A DNA stretch of 64,000 nt. Source: Branchiostoma belcheri (lineage: Eukaryota > Chordata > Leptocardii > Amphioxiformes > Branchiostomatidae). A program made the translations under genes and the position numbers. This document shows, one piece after another, positions 21,734-33,205 of this stretch. The number at the start of each line of letters is the position of its first letter. Positions within the stretch are counted from its first letter, which is position 1. The stretch is from the NCBI RefSeq assembly GCF_001625305.1, contig NW_017802536.1, positions 999,946 through 1,063,945 on the forward strand, written 5' to 3'. The notes under the pieces are model-generated. The model was not told the DNA's origin. It saw nothing but the letters and a program-made list of their open reading frames with translations, and did not search any database.

Positions 21734-22301
21734 GTAAAACTGTGGTCTTGACAGGAGGTGTCAAGTAAAAGCTGTTGCTTCAAGAGAAGTAAAACTAGGG
21801 TCCATAGAAGTTGGAATCTACGTGAAGAGATAAGGCTTGGAACTTTGCATGGACCATAAGAGTGCATGAAAGAGCTCCAAGAAACTGTAAGAAGACTGCT
21901 TGTAGAAGTTTGTAAGAACAAAGGAATTCTATGTCTTGAGGTACCATGCTTGTTACGAGTGCAAAGTTGTACTTATGGCAAGAAAAGGTGTACAAGCTAG
22001 GAACTTTGTGCCTTGCCATGTGTTGGATCCAGAACAAAGGATTTCTGTGCCAGAGTAACCGAGTAACGCCAGTTGACATATTGGAATTTCTGTTTGATTG
22101 ATGACCTTGCCCCAGAAAGGAAGTAGAAACCTCCCTGCGCGCGCGAACAGCTTACCGTAAATCAGCTAATGTAGCAAAAGGGAAAATCTGTGCCTGTACA
22201 AGGACTTACAAGTAAAGTCAAGTGCAAGAAGAACAAGCAGAAATTGTATGACTGCGATCTCGTAAAATCAAGCCCAGAAAGAGTGTAAGGGATAAAGGAA
22301 A

Positions 22302-23555
22302 ATGGCATCCAAAGAAGATATGCCTACAGAAGAAAATAGTGAGAAACGACAGCCGAAAAGGGCTGAGTGGGCTCTAGAAGAGGACAGTAGAAGAAGGAAG
22401 GAATATAGGTCATCAGCCCTAGGCCGTTTGACTAGGAAAACAAACGAGCTAAAGGCGCTGATGGAAAATAATGATCTACCTGGGGTGCAAGAGCGCATGA
22501 AGGAATGGCAAAAGGCCTTCTTTGACCTAGAGGAAGCTGTTGGTAACTACCAAGCTACTCTAGACACGGATCAGTCGAAGGAGGACACAGGGAACTGGGT
22601 AGAGCCACATTTCGCAGAAATGGACCAGTTCAAGGACAGAGTCCTGGAGTGGATTAGCCTGGGTTTAGAGAAAGAAGCAACGGATGTCAAGCCGTCTGAC
22701 AGCGTTTCTCAAACTGGTTCACGCACATCTAGTGTTGCGTCAAGTGCCAGGTTATTGGCTGAGTTGAAGAAAGCAGAACTCAGAGAAAAGGTAGCGGCTT
22801 TAGAAGCAAAGAGGAAACTGCAGGAGCGAGAGTTCCAGATAAAGAAAGAAGAGATGGAATTAAGGACACAAAGGGAGCTTCTAGATGCCAAGACCGAAAT
22901 GGCTCAGGAAGAAGCCAAACTCAAAGTACTGGACGAGTTTGAGGCCTACGGTGGGATAGAACCAAGGATTCTTCCACCTCAAGTGCTGTCAGCCAGCAAA
23001 GCCAAAGGGTATGAAGGAAGAAGTAGCGAGTTCAGGACAGCCCTGACAAAGGAAGAAGAACCCTTAAACACCCTGAACCCAGAAGCAGCTAAGTTTGTGC
23101 CGAAACAGCAGGATGAAGATGGAAAGAAAAGTCCAACTCCAGAAGAGTTCCTCCAGGGTTTAGTGACCCAACAAGCAACAGTAGCAAATTTGATGATCGA
23201 CCATAATAAGCAGGCCTCATTACCCACCAGGGTTATCACACCATTTGACGGTGACCCTTTGCATTATACCAAGTTCACTAAAGCCTTCAAGCATGCCATA
23301 GAAGAAAAAACATCGGATCCAGAAGATCGCTTGTGCTACTTAGAGCAGTATACCAGAGGAGAGGCTAAGAGAATCATGGCCAGCTGCACGCTGATGGATC
23401 CAGAAGAAGGATATAGGAAGGCCAAAGAGAGCCTGAAAGAAAGGTATGGCACACCATACAAAATCAGCCAAGCGTACTCAACCCAAGTGTCAAGTTGGCC
23501 AGACATTAAGCCAGCACAAGCAAGCATTAAAGGATTTTGTGTTGTTCCTTATTGA
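22302..23555 (+). CDS. BEL/Pao gag-like ORF, broken near its end
   Basis: Retroelement structural protein, 417 residues in this frame. The N-terminal half is charged and predicted coiled-coil (about residues 140-215, rich in E, K, L). The region around residues 305-410 (PFDGDPLHYTKFTKAFKHAI, EDRLCYLEQYTRGEA, GYRKAKESLKERYG) is of the DUF1759 type found in BEL/Pao gag. The frame is lost close to 23500-23530, inside that conserved region, and continues in the next frame. That position argues for a single-base change in this copy, not for programmed frameshifting. Confidence 0.88.
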   Translation: MASKEDMPTEENSEKRQPKRAEWALEEDSRRRKEYRSSALGRLTRKTNELKALMENNDLPGVQERMKEWQKAFFDLEEAVGNYQATLDTDQSKEDTGNWVEPHFAEMDQFKDRVLEWISLGLEKEATDVKPSDSVSQTGSRTSSVASSARLLAELKKAELREKVAALEAKRKLQEREFQIKKEEMELRTQRELLDAKTEMAQEEAKLKVLDEFEAYGGIEPRILPPQVLSASKAKGYEGRSSEFRTALTKEEEPLNTLNPEAAKFVPKQQDEDGKKSPTPEEFLQGLVTQQATVANLMIDHNKQASLPTRVITPFDGDPLHYTKFTKAFKHAIEEKTSDPEDRLCYLEQYTRGEAKRIMASCTLMDPEEGYRKAKESLKERYGTPYKISQAYSTQVSSWPDIKPAQASIKGFCVVPY

Positions 23556-26500
23556 GTGTCAAAACGCCATGGACGGGGAACAGCACTTACAAGAGTTGAA
23601 CCATTACTCGAACATCAAGTTGTTGGTGGGAAAGCTTCCTTTCAAACTGAGAGAAAGGCGGAGAAAGAGGTCACATGATATACTTCAGCGACGACCAGTC
23701 GACTTCGCTGATTTCGTGACCTTTGCCAAGATGGAAGAAGATGTCATCTCCAACGAAGTGTTTGGTGATCTAAATGCCAAAGAAAGGGGACAGAACTACA
23801 GCTTCAAGCCGCATCAAGGCAAGAAAAGAGGAGCAAGCTTGGCAGTAACAACAAGCCCAGAAGGTATCAGCTGTAAGTTCTGCGAGAAGAGTAACCACAG
23901 TATGACCGAGTGTAGAGCTTTGGCGAACAAGTCATATGATGAGCGTCTGCAATACTTCAAAGGCCAAGGCTTGTGCTTTGGATGTCTGAAGGACAAGACA
24001 CACCTGGCAAGGGACTGCAAGCAAAGGGCTAATTGTGGGAAATGCCAGAAGTCTCATCCTACAGTTCTACACCGCGACGTAGAAGCACAGCCCAAGAAGA
24101 CAGCGGCAGTAGGGCGCGTAGTACACCCAGAATGGGAAGGAGTGCCCTCCATCATACCAGTGAAAGTACGAAGCAAGACCAGCGGGATAACGGTAAAGAC
24201 GTACGCCTTCTTGGATACGGGTAGTGATGTCGTGTTTTGCACCGACAAGCTAAAGCAGCAGCTAAACACGAAGGGGAGAAAGACCAGGCTTACGCTCAAC
24301 ACAATCAACTCCTCAAAGGAAACCCTGACTGAACTAGTAGAGGATTTAGAAGTGTCAAGCCTTGAAGGTGTGAATACCGTTCACATACCAGTAGCGTATA
24401 CCCAAGAGAAGATCCCAGCTTCAAAGGAAAACATAATCACAACGGAGGATCTGAAAGAATATCCCTACCTCAGGGAGGTAGAGTTACCAAAGGTAGATGC
24501 CGAAATTGGCTTATTGATTGGAAATAACGTGCCTAAAGCCATGGAACCATGGCAGGTGATCAACAGCGAAGGCGAAGGGCCCTATGCTGTCAGGACCATC
24601 CTGGGATGGTCCGTTAATGGTCCCCTTAGGGGGGCCAGTGAAGACAACAGGACAGCGAGCGTCAACAAGATAAGTTTAAGTGCTGACCAAAGTCTTGAAG
24701 TTCAGCTGGAGCAATACTTCAACCAAGACTTCAGTGAGGTGGACGAGGACAAGAAAGAACTGTCAGTACAGGACAAACGGTTCATGGACATCGTGTCCAA
24801 GGGAACAAAAATGGTGAATCAACACTACGAAGTTCCGTTGCCCTTTAAGCGACCCAATCCAACTATGCCGAACAACCGTCCACTAGCACTGCAGCGCACA
24901 AAGTACTTAAAGAAGAAGCTGTCAAAGGATGAGAAATACCGCAATGACTACGTCGGTTTCATGCAAGACATCATAGACAAAGGGTATGCAGAAAGAGTGC
25001 CGCCGGAAAGGGTGCAAAACCAGGAAGACACAAAGGACGGTGCAGTGTGGTACATACCACATCACGGTGTATATCACCCACAGAAGAAGAAAATCAGAGT
25101 GGTGTTCGACTGCGCAGCAGAGTACGCAGGGACATCATTGAACAAAGAGTTGTTACAAGGACCAGACTTGAACAACACGCTTGTTGGAGTTCTCACCCGA
25201 TTCCGACAAGAGCCTGTGGGCCTCATGGCTGACATTGAGTCAATGTTTTCTCAAGTCAGGGTCCCAGAAGAGTACAGAGACTACCAGAGATTCCTTTGGT
25301 GGCCAGAAGGCAACTTAGACGAGCCACTACAAGAGTACCGGATGGCGGTACATGTATTTGGGGCGACATCTTCGCCAAGTTGTGCAAGTTTTGCGTTAAA
25401 GAAGTTGGCTGAGGACGGAGAAGGCCGATACACAGAAGAAGTATTGGAAACAATCCGGAACAACTTCCACGTTGACGACTTGCTCAAGTCTACCTCCACA
25501 GTCAAAGATGGAGGACATTTAGCCAAGGACATGCGAGAAGCATGTAAAGATGGAGGATTCAGGCTGACAAAGTGGGTCAGCAATTACAAAGAAGTCATGG
25601 ACGTTGTACCATCGACAGAAAGAATAGCAGAAGTGAACTTGGATCTAGACTGCAGCCATGAAGCTATGGCCACGGAACGAGCACTAGGAATGTTGTGGAA
25701 CATTCAATCAGACACACTCGGGTTCCGTGCAGTCAGACGAGAGAAGCCAGCAACAAGAAGGGGAATCCTATCCGTCGTGAGCTCTTTCTATGATCCGCTG
25801 GGACTAGTAGCTCCAGCACTCCTCCCACCGAAGAAGATATTGCAAGATTTGTGCAGAGATAAAGTTGGCTGGGACGAAGATATCTCTGAGAAACATCTCA
25901 GAGCCTGGCGTCAATGGGAAGAGGACCTCCCTTTGCTAAGTGAACATTTCCAGGTCAGTCGGTGTCTGAAACCCGACGGCTTTGGAAAGCCCATAACCAC
26001 CCAGCTGCACCATTTCGCAGACGCCAGTGAAGTGGGATATGGAACCGTTTCGTATGTCAGGATGACAAACGAGCAAGGGAATGTACACTGTGCTTTCGTG
26101 ATGGGAAAGTCACGGGTAGCCCCACTTAAGACAATGACGATCCCCAGAATGGAGCTAAACGCAGCTGTAGTTGCTGTACGGGTCAACGACTTGCTCATGA
26201 AGGAGCTCGAACTTGACATCCAGGATGTGTACTTCTGGACAGACAGCGTCACGGTTCTGCGCTACATCCGCAATCAGGCTACAAGGTTCCGCACATTCGT
26301 TGCCAACAGGCTAGCTGTTATTCACAATAAGACGGAGCCGCAACAGTGGCGTTACGTCAACACAACTGAGAACCCAGCTGATGAAGCCTCAAGAGGACAA
26401 GACGTTAAAGCATTTCTGCAAAATCAGAGATGGCTGACGGGTCCACAGTTTCTCTGGGCACCAAGGAGTGAATGGCCACAGATGCCAGAAGGACTTCAGC

Positions 26501-28065
26501 AACCGCTACAGAGGGACCCTGAAGTTACGGTGAACGCCATTGGAGCGGAAGAAGCGCCACAGAAGAGTCCCATGGACGCGCTGATAGCGCATTATTCAAG
26601 TTGGCACCGTCTCAAGAAAGCAGTGGCCTGGATCATCAAAGTAAGGCAAGCCCTCAAGCAGAAATGTAAGGGAGGAACAACAACCACAGAAAGAGGGTTG
26701 ACGACAAGCAACCTAGAGCAAGCTGAAATGGTGATCATGAAACACGTGCAAAACAGATACTACAAGCAAGAAGTAGAGGCCCTGAAAGGTCAGGGATTCG
26801 TCCAGGCTGGTAGCACCATCCTCCAACTGACCCCTAAGTTAGATGTAGACGGCATGCTTAGGGTAGGAGGACGTCTGAGTCAGGCGACGCTATCAGAAGA
26901 AGCAAAGAACCCAATGCTGCTGCCGAAGTCGTCTCGAGTAGCAGAACTAGTGGTGCGAGAAATCCACGAGAACCATGGACACATGGGGAGAAACTACGTG
27001 ACGGCCAAAGTGCGAGAGCGCTATTGGATACCACAAAGTAGCACGCTGATCAGAAAGATAATCAGCAGGTGCGTTATCTGTCGACGTCATCACGGCAAGA
27101 CGGGAGAACAGAAGATGGCCGATCTACCATCACACAGAGTCACGCCGGATGAACCACCGTTCACCAATGTAGGCGTTGACTACTTCGGCCCTTTTGAAGT
27201 AAAAAGAGGTCGCAGTATCGTGAAGCGATATGGAGTCATCTTCACCTGCACCACAACACGAGCAGTTCACTTGGAGAAAGCAGACTCCCTAGACACGGAT
27301 AGCTGCATCAATGCATTGCGGAGGTTCACCGCAAGAAGAGGCCAAGTGAAGGCAATGTGGTCAGACAACGGAACCAACTTGGTGGGAGCCAAGACAGAAC
27401 TCAGAAAGGAGTTAGAGAAGTGGAATAAGGAGAAGATTAAGGAAAGCCTGTTGCAGAAACAGGTGGATTGGCACTTCAGTCCACCCACAGGATCACACTT
27501 TGGTGGAGTGTGGGAAAGGCAGATCCGCACAATCCGACAAGTGTTAAACGCAATCGCAAAGGAACAACAACTGGACGATGAAGGACTACACACATTGTTC
27601 TGTGAAGTGGAACAAATAATCAATACCAGACCTTTGACAACTATCAGCAATGACGTAAACGACTTGGAAGCTCTGACACCCAACCATCTCCTGAACATGA
27701 AGATGCAGACCAGTTTGCCGCCCAACCTGACCGACAAGGACGACTTGTATGCTCGGCGTCGATGGAAACAGGTTCAGTATTTAGCAGATTTGTTCTGGAA
27801 GAGGTGGGTCAAGGAATACCTACCCACTCTACAAGGGCGTCAGAAATGGAGAACGCAGCGAAGGAACGTAGCTGTGGGAGATCTAGTTCTCCTGAAGGAT
27901 GAAAACACCCCAAGAGGTCGCTGGCCATTGGGCAGAGTGATAGAAATAACGTGCAGCAGCGACGGACTGGTACGCAGAGCGAAAGTGAAGACACAACAAA
28001 GCCTGTTAGAGAGACCAGTAGTCAAAATATGTGTTCTGCTGGAAGAGGACCAGACTCAAGAATGA
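23446..28065 (+). CDS. BEL/Pao pol: zinc knuckles, protease, RT, RNase H, integrase
   Basis: 1,539-residue open frame with no stop; real homology starts about 23515, where it continues the gag domain. In order: zinc-finger-like cysteines (CKFCEKSNHSMTEC, about residue 143), aspartic protease AFLDTGSDVVFC (about 254), RT with VVFDCAAEYAG and an HVDD active-site variant (NNFHVDDLL, about 674), RNase H start HFADASEVGYG (about 855), integrase zinc-binding HGHMG...CVICRR (about 1175-1215), and integrase core GVDYFGPF, WSDNGTN and GGVWERQIR. Peptidase A17 and integrase of this layout are typical of BEL/Pao. The first Met is not a biological start. Confidence 0.93.
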   Translation: MAHHTKSAKRTQPKCQVGQTLSQHKQALKDFVLFLIECQNAMDGEQHLQELNHYSNIKLLVGKLPFKLRERRRKRSHDILQRRPVDFADFVTFAKMEEDVISNEVFGDLNAKERGQNYSFKPHQGKKRGASLAVTTSPEGISCKFCEKSNHSMTECRALANKSYDERLQYFKGQGLCFGCLKDKTHLARDCKQRANCGKCQKSHPTVLHRDVEAQPKKTAAVGRVVHPEWEGVPSIIPVKVRSKTSGITVKTYAFLDTGSDVVFCTDKLKQQLNTKGRKTRLTLNTINSSKETLTELVEDLEVSSLEGVNTVHIPVAYTQEKIPASKENIITTEDLKEYPYLREVELPKVDAEIGLLIGNNVPKAMEPWQVINSEGEGPYAVRTILGWSVNGPLRGASEDNRTASVNKISLSADQSLEVQLEQYFNQDFSEVDEDKKELSVQDKRFMDIVSKGTKMVNQHYEVPLPFKRPNPTMPNNRPLALQRTKYLKKKLSKDEKYRNDYVGFMQDIIDKGYAERVPPERVQNQEDTKDGAVWYIPHHGVYHPQKKKIRVVFDCAAEYAGTSLNKELLQGPDLNNTLVGVLTRFRQEPVGLMADIESMFSQVRVPEEYRDYQRFLWWPEGNLDEPLQEYRMAVHVFGATSSPSCASFALKKLAEDGEGRYTEEVLETIRNNFHVDDLLKSTSTVKDGGHLAKDMREACKDGGFRLTKWVSNYKEVMDVVPSTERIAEVNLDLDCSHEAMATERALGMLWNIQSDTLGFRAVRREKPATRRGILSVVSSFYDPLGLVAPALLPPKKILQDLCRDKVGWDEDISEKHLRAWRQWEEDLPLLSEHFQVSRCLKPDGFGKPITTQLHHFADASEVGYGTVSYVRMTNEQGNVHCAFVMGKSRVAPLKTMTIPRMELNAAVVAVRVNDLLMKELELDIQDVYFWTDSVTVLRYIRNQATRFRTFVANRLAVIHNKTEPQQWRYVNTTENPADEASRGQDVKAFLQNQRWLTGPQFLWAPRSEWPQMPEGLQQPLQRDPEVTVNAIGAEEAPQKSPMDALIAHYSSWHRLKKAVAWIIKVRQALKQKCKGGTTTTERGLTTSNLEQAEMVIMKHVQNRYYKQEVEALKGQGFVQAGSTILQLTPKLDVDGMLRVGGRLSQATLSEEAKNPMLLPKSSRVAELVVREIHENHGHMGRNYVTAKVRERYWIPQSSTLIRKIISRCVICRRHHGKTGEQKMADLPSHRVTPDEPPFTNVGVDYFGPFEVKRGRSIVKRYGVIFTCTTTRAVHLEKADSLDTDSCINALRRFTARRGQVKAMWSDNGTNLVGAKTELRKELEKWNKEKIKESLLQKQVDWHFSPPTGSHFGGVWERQIRTIRQVLNAIAKEQQLDDEGLHTLFCEVEQIINTRPLTTISNDVNDLEALTPNHLLNMKMQTSLPPNLTDKDDLYARRRWKQVQYLADLFWKRWVKEYLPTLQGRQKWRTQRRNVAVGDLVLLKDENTPRGRWPLGRVIEITCSSDGLVRRAKVKTQQSLLERPVVKICVLLEEDQTQE

Positions 28066-28293
28066 TGGACTGTCAGTGACACTGTTCAGACAAGTTAAAG
28101 TAGGAAACTCAGATCAAGTCTTAAAGTGCATGCGTCGAAACGTAGTCAACTAGAGTACCCTATATGGACAGTTATATAATTTGCATGCTATTTCTACTAA
28201 CCATGAATTATTAAAAGTACAGTGTAACTATCGTAAGGAAGTTGGCTCGTAATGTGTAAGGTAAAATTGCCCATCGGACAATTTGGGGGCCAG

Positions 28294-29060
28294 TGTAAGT
28301 GCCAACTTCCAAATTTGAATTTCCCGCCAGTAGATTAAGTTAGTATAGTTTCCCGCCAAATCCCTGCCCCCCTGAGCGCCAGGGTAGGGAGCCCGTCTGT
28401 CTGGGACTTAGACAAGGAGACAGGCAGTGCATAGGGTACAAGCAGAGAGGCAGAAGTCTGGTGTGGTTCGTGAGTAGGACCACAAAGGGCCTGGGCACAG
28501 AAGTCCCAGGAAAGACCAGAAGAGGATTACAAAGGCCTGGATACAAGGATCCAGGAAATCCAAAAAGGGGATTCCAGAGGCCTGGATACAAGGATCCAGG
28601 AAATCCAGAAAAGGATTATCAAAGGCCTGGATATAGAGGGTCCAGGAGATACCAAAGGATATTCTGTGGAAGGACGATGAGACCATACCAGTTTTACGAC
28701 AAGAATTCACCAGGAACTCGCTAAGAACTTGTCAAGAACTCGTCAAGAAGTTAACAAGAACTTGTGCTTTGTTCCTCGAATTGGGATCAAGAAATCAAAC
28801 TACCCTAGGAATACAATTACCAACAAGAACTCTACCAGCAAATTCAGAAACATCGAACTTATACGGCGGAAGTAGAACAGGGCGGATTTCAGTTTGTATT
28901 ACTAACTCTACTGAAGATTAAACATTTATGACGTATTCCAATCAGTTTGTACGACTTCTTCCCTGAAGACCAACAGAGGTGAGTTCGGTAACACTTCCTC
29001 ACACGTCCATCCCATGCAGAATAGCAGCAGCCACAGTAATAAAGTGGTGCTGCGCCTACA
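28294..29060 (+). repeat. 3' LTR of the BEL/Pao element
   Basis: 767 bp, same ends as the 5' LTR. It is preceded by ATTTGGGGGCCAG, the likely polypurine region. It is followed directly by the GATAC target duplication and the continuation of the interrupted non-LTR reverse transcriptase. Confidence 0.93.
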
Positions 29061-30400
29061 GATACTGCCAAAAGTGGAAACTAACTGTCAACCTAAATAA
29101 AACAAAGATTATTGTATTCAATAAGAAAGGACACACCTTTTCAGAACTTAGCTTTAAATTATTCTCTAAAGACATAGAAGTAGTTTCGTCTTATTCTTAC
29201 TTAGGTGTAGTCTTTACAGCTGGATGTAACTTCAACACAGCGATGAAATCACTACAAAAGAAGGCCTTACGGGCGTTGTTCAGTATTAAATGTACTCTCG
29301 GAGACACTAGGGCTCCTATATCAGTTTACCTTAAGCTGTTTGATCAATGCGTTGTCCCTATATTATTGTACGGGGCGGAAGTGTGGTGCAACAACAGATT
29401 AAATGACAATTCGCCGCTTGAACAAACACACTTAAAATTCTGTAAACAAATTCTAGGATTAAGAAGGAACGCTAGTAACTATTGTAGTAGAGCTGAACTT
29501 GGCCGCTTCCCCCTATGGATTGAAGCGTATTGCAGAATGTATAGCTATTATTATAGATAAGTTAGAAATGTTCCCGTTGAAAGCCTTCAGTATGAAGCTT
29601 ACATAGTACAAAAAGATCTTGTTAGAAGTAAAGTACCCTGTTGGTTGTTGAACATGAAGACAATTTTAGAGGAGCCCGGCTATGCCTGCCTATATACACA
29701 CGAGTATATTAACAAACCATTCCATCTGCATGAACTAAGACAAAGATTAAAAGATATATTCATCCAGAAATTCAACTCAGCACTACAAGCACAAGGACAA
29801 AGAGAAAATCAAGGCAACAAACTGAGAACATACAAAACTTTCAAAGTACTATACGACAGAGAACCATATTTAGACATTCCAAATTTTTTAAACGGCAGAG
29901 CCATGTGTAAACTCCGTATTTTTAGTGACCACCCTCTACACATATAATCTGGCAGGCATAGCCGTACACCGTTACAAGATAGACTATGCAAGCTCTGTAA
30001 CAATTCTTGTATTGAAGATGAATCGCATTTTATGCTTGACTGTATATTATATGATAACGAACGTAAATCACTGTTCAGTTCAATTAAGCTCGACAAAAAA
30101 TGTAAAACATTATCAAAGGAAGACACTTTTAAATATATCATATCATGTACAAATATAGACGTCATCAATGAAGTATGTAAGTATATTTCAAAATGTTTCA
30201 AAAAGAGAGAATAAGCCATTAGAACTTAGATCGATACCACTTTATATATATATTTCTTTTTTTTTTTGCATTGTATACCTTAGACATGATATTAGCCTTT
30301 CTTTATTACTATTGTTGTAGTACTCTCTAGTACATTGTACTCTGTACATCCGTGCATTTATCCCCCCGGGGAATGAACATGCAATAAAGTTTCATTTCAC
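29061..30400 (+). mobile_element. Non-LTR retrotransposon, 3' part
   Basis: Continues the element cut at 20966: WKLTVNLNKTKIIVFNKKG and YSYLGVVFTAGCNF, then QCVVPILLYGAEVWC are the thumb and connector region of non-LTR polymerases. After frame breaks near 29560 and 29945, the zinc-finger-like end CKLCNNSCIEDESHFMLDC (about 29990-30050) is visible, and the product ends KCFKKRE at 30214. The 3' UTR has CCCCCCGGGGAATGAACATG and an AATAAAG near 30383. Several frame breaks make it a pseudo-element. Confidence 0.87.
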
Positions 30401-31009
30401 TAAAACTTTCCGGCTCTTTATTTCCAGTTTTTCGTTAATACCAGAAAAGACCCTTGCAATACATTTCAATGGAGACTTTTTGGCGGTATCTATACCTTAA
30501 CGGGCGATAATGAGCTCATGGCCCGGCGGTTGTCCACCCGACGGAAACCTCTCGCCTAGATGCATCGACTAAGCCAAAATGTTTTGGCGACGGCGTCTCC
30601 AACTCTCCAAAAGTGGGGTTTCATCCCGTCCGGAGATGCCAGGCCGAGGTGACGTCACCCCTAGCAACAGGTGAGATTGTTTTCCCACCTGCCACAGCTG
30701 CAGGTGGCGCCGGCGGTCCGACTTTGCGCTTTGACGACGCACCTGGATGAGGGGTGTATCTTGACCCTAAAACATGCTACCTCTTTAGTTCTATTCTGTG
30801 TCCTCATCAAACTCATTGCTGTATGTTATTATGATAATGGCATGTAAAAGGAAGCCGTATGAAATCATTTTCAGCTTATATTAGGACATACTGGAGGGGA
30901 CATTGATTAAGCTGCCAGTTCCATGTATATGGGGAACTTCAGCATTTAAGAGGGGGAACCTAACAAACTTATAGGGGGAACCAGTACTAGTGTACATAAA
31001 GTCAATGAC
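30401..31009. other. Unassigned stretch, partly GC-rich
   Basis: No coding frame or RNA gene was recognised. Bases 30480-30760 are more GC-rich than the surroundings and contain CCGTCCGGAGATGCCAGGCC and CAGCTGCAGGTGGCGCCGGC. It could be part of a non-autonomous element. Confidence 0.4.
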
Positions 31010-31205
31010 CTGGACCATGGTCTGTCCCCATGGTAACTGGTGCTGTTGCACACATCCTTGTGGTGTTGGATTACATTATGTAGCAGGACAGAGAGGGGTT
31101 GACCACCATGTGTTTGAGTAAGCAAAGAATGTAGCAGTTTATTAGGCTAGAACGTGTGAAGATAAACATTATGCTTTCGCTCTACAAATGTTACATTTCT
31201 AGTTT
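31010..31205. repeat. Dispersed repeat R6, copy 3
   Basis: Contains GACCATGGTCTGTCCCCATG, GGTGTTGGATTACATTATGT, TGTGTTTGAGTAAGCAAAGA and ATTATGCTTTCGCTCTACAA, in the same order as the RTK intron copies at 9.8 and 15.7 kb. More diverged than those two. Confidence 0.55.
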
Positions 31206-32957
31206 CTAAACAATTCTCCTGGTCCGTCGACATGATTTTTTAAACTCATGATGAGATAACAAAGCACGAGTTTTACAATCTTGCAGTTTATGATTACCAC
31301 AATGGTCGGGGGTTTGTAGCCTCTACCAGGCTTGGGGATTTGTCCTTTCTGTTTTGTACTTTGAATATACAAGTAAAAAAATAACGCTCATAGGCTAAGG
31401 ACATGTTCTTATGTCCTGTGTGTTACCAGCATATCTTCACACTAGTGAAGTAACAAAACTGTTTAATGATATAACACTGGTCACCTCAATTTTGGAATGT
31501 CACTTTCCGAATTTTGAGACACCTATGTTGAAACCCCTGATTTTCAAGTTTGTTATTCCTGGATGTACAGTGAACTTTTGCATGCCATTGGAAAGATCAT
31601 GCTATCTTCAGTACCAGGTTGCTTTTTTTATGGTCAGAATGTACAAATTTATCAAGATATTTGACTTTAAAAATTGCAAGCCTGGCGGTCTAGAACACAC
31701 ACCGTCATGCCCAGCAGCTTAGCCTGGCAGTCCTAAACTTTAGCCCGCGGCCTGAGTTAGCCAGCCCGCATCCAGACCGCATCCAATTAGCCTCATGAAC
31801 ACCCCATGAAAACCACTGAATTAATGAGAATTCACATTTTCACACCTGTGTAATTAACAAGTTTGTGATAAATTCATGAGAGGTCTGGGCTCAATGGTTA
31901 GCCCGCGGGCCTGAACAGGCCTGTCGGTCTGTGGACAGGCTGGGCTGATGATTAGGCCTTATGATAGAGAACCTTCAGACTTTAAACACCAAACAGAAAG
32001 TGGGAAACAAAAATATGCTTCCAAATTGATGCTTCCAGATTGATGATGGTTTACACTTCACTTCATATCACTTCATATTAATAAACACCCTTCACATTTT
32101 CAGCTAATATTTTCAATAAGTGATTACATATTATTGACAAGTATGATGTACAGGTATGAATGATGATAACTTTCATGAATATTCATTTTGAACATTTTCT
32201 GCAAAAGCTTCAGAAATTTCTACTGGAAGAATTTTTCCTGTACATGGGAAGAATTGTTCTGCTATTAAGACTGCAAAAAGTCTCTTTCTAGTAGAAAGCT
32301 TTTTGAACATGTTTGAGGAGGTGGATTTTGCTCCTGCTGTGCTACCTGGGCTGATACCTGGGCGGGGTGTAACATTTGTGTAACGGTTATGACTAAAAAA
32401 GATCAGATAGCATCATAAAAGACCCTTGTCTCAGCAAGAACACTTCATATTAGACCTGATTGGTTGTGGTGTTGGAAGCCAACTTTTGAGGACACTTCAT
32501 GGTCACTTACAGTTTCTGTTTGGCAGGTATAGTCCAATCTGTCCTACTATGGATGGGCAACTCCCCTGGCCAAATCCCTTTGAAACATCATGGGGGTAGA
32601 AATTTATCTTTTTTTTAAAGAATGAAGACTTGGCTAAGTACAGGTCACAACAAAATGAATGGACATGGTTAACAGATAAACAATAACTCCATGGAAACAT
32701 TTAAATCAAAAGGAAAATATTTGGAGTTTTAGTGCCATAATCCTGCCATGTATAAGCCTCAGCCGATGTACACTGAAAACATAAAAAGCAAGGAATCGAT
32801 CCTCAATTTGCAACATGAACTTGCTTTCAGTGCAAGGAGTTGTACAATGCTTTAGGAAATTCATGTTACATTTTCTTTTGTAATTATTCTGTTCCTGCAC
32901 CTTTGTCATGCGGGTCATACCTCAGGTCACCTATTGTTCCAGGCATGCAAATGACCA

Positions 32958-33205
32958 CTGTCCAATTATCAAATAAGAGAGTCTGGTCGGGCTACCCTGA
33001 CATGGGTGCACTGGCACTGGCTCAATAGCCCGAAAAAATATCCTATCAGAAAATCTCATGACATTGTAATGACAGTGTCAGATGGCCTGGGTTCACACGC
33101 TGAGAACCATGTCTTGGCCAAATCTTTCTATCCCACAACTAGTTTGTAGTGTCATGATTACATTAGATTTAGATTATGAACAAAAAATTAATGATGAGAA
33201 TCTTT
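32958..33205 (+). repeat. Internal repeat pair, first copy (second at 34393-34665)
   Basis: TGTCCAATTATCAAATAAGA, GTCTGGTCGGGCTA, AATAGCCCGAAAAAATATCC, GACAGTGTCAGATGGCCTGG and GAACCATGTCTTGGCCAAAT occur in the same order in both copies, about 1.45 kb apart, with small indels. The duplication lies inside the 31.7-35.6 kb element. Confidence 0.85.

Larger units (their letters stand above)
20967..29060 (+). mobile_element. BEL/Pao LTR retrotransposon, near-complete
   Basis: Both LTRs are 767 bp, begin TGTAAGTGCC and end GCGCCTACA, and I found one difference between them (CTTTTATG at about 21598, CATTTATG at about 28924). A 5-bp target duplication GATAC flanks the element (20962-20966 and 29061-29065). 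The interior carries gag and a long pol with protease, RT, RNase H, zinc-binding and integrase regions in BEL/Pao order. It inserted inside an older non-LTR element. One frame change between gag and pol is the only coding defect seen. Confidence 0.95.

Noticed and set aside
23446..23555. Programmed gag-pol frameshift
   Set aside because: The change lies inside a conserved gag domain instead of after it, and I saw no slippery heptamer followed by a pseudoknot. A single-base change is more likely.
31411..31722. 103-residue open frame
   Set aside because: No recognisable domain, no splice context, and it runs into the GC-rich end motifs of the candidate transposon.
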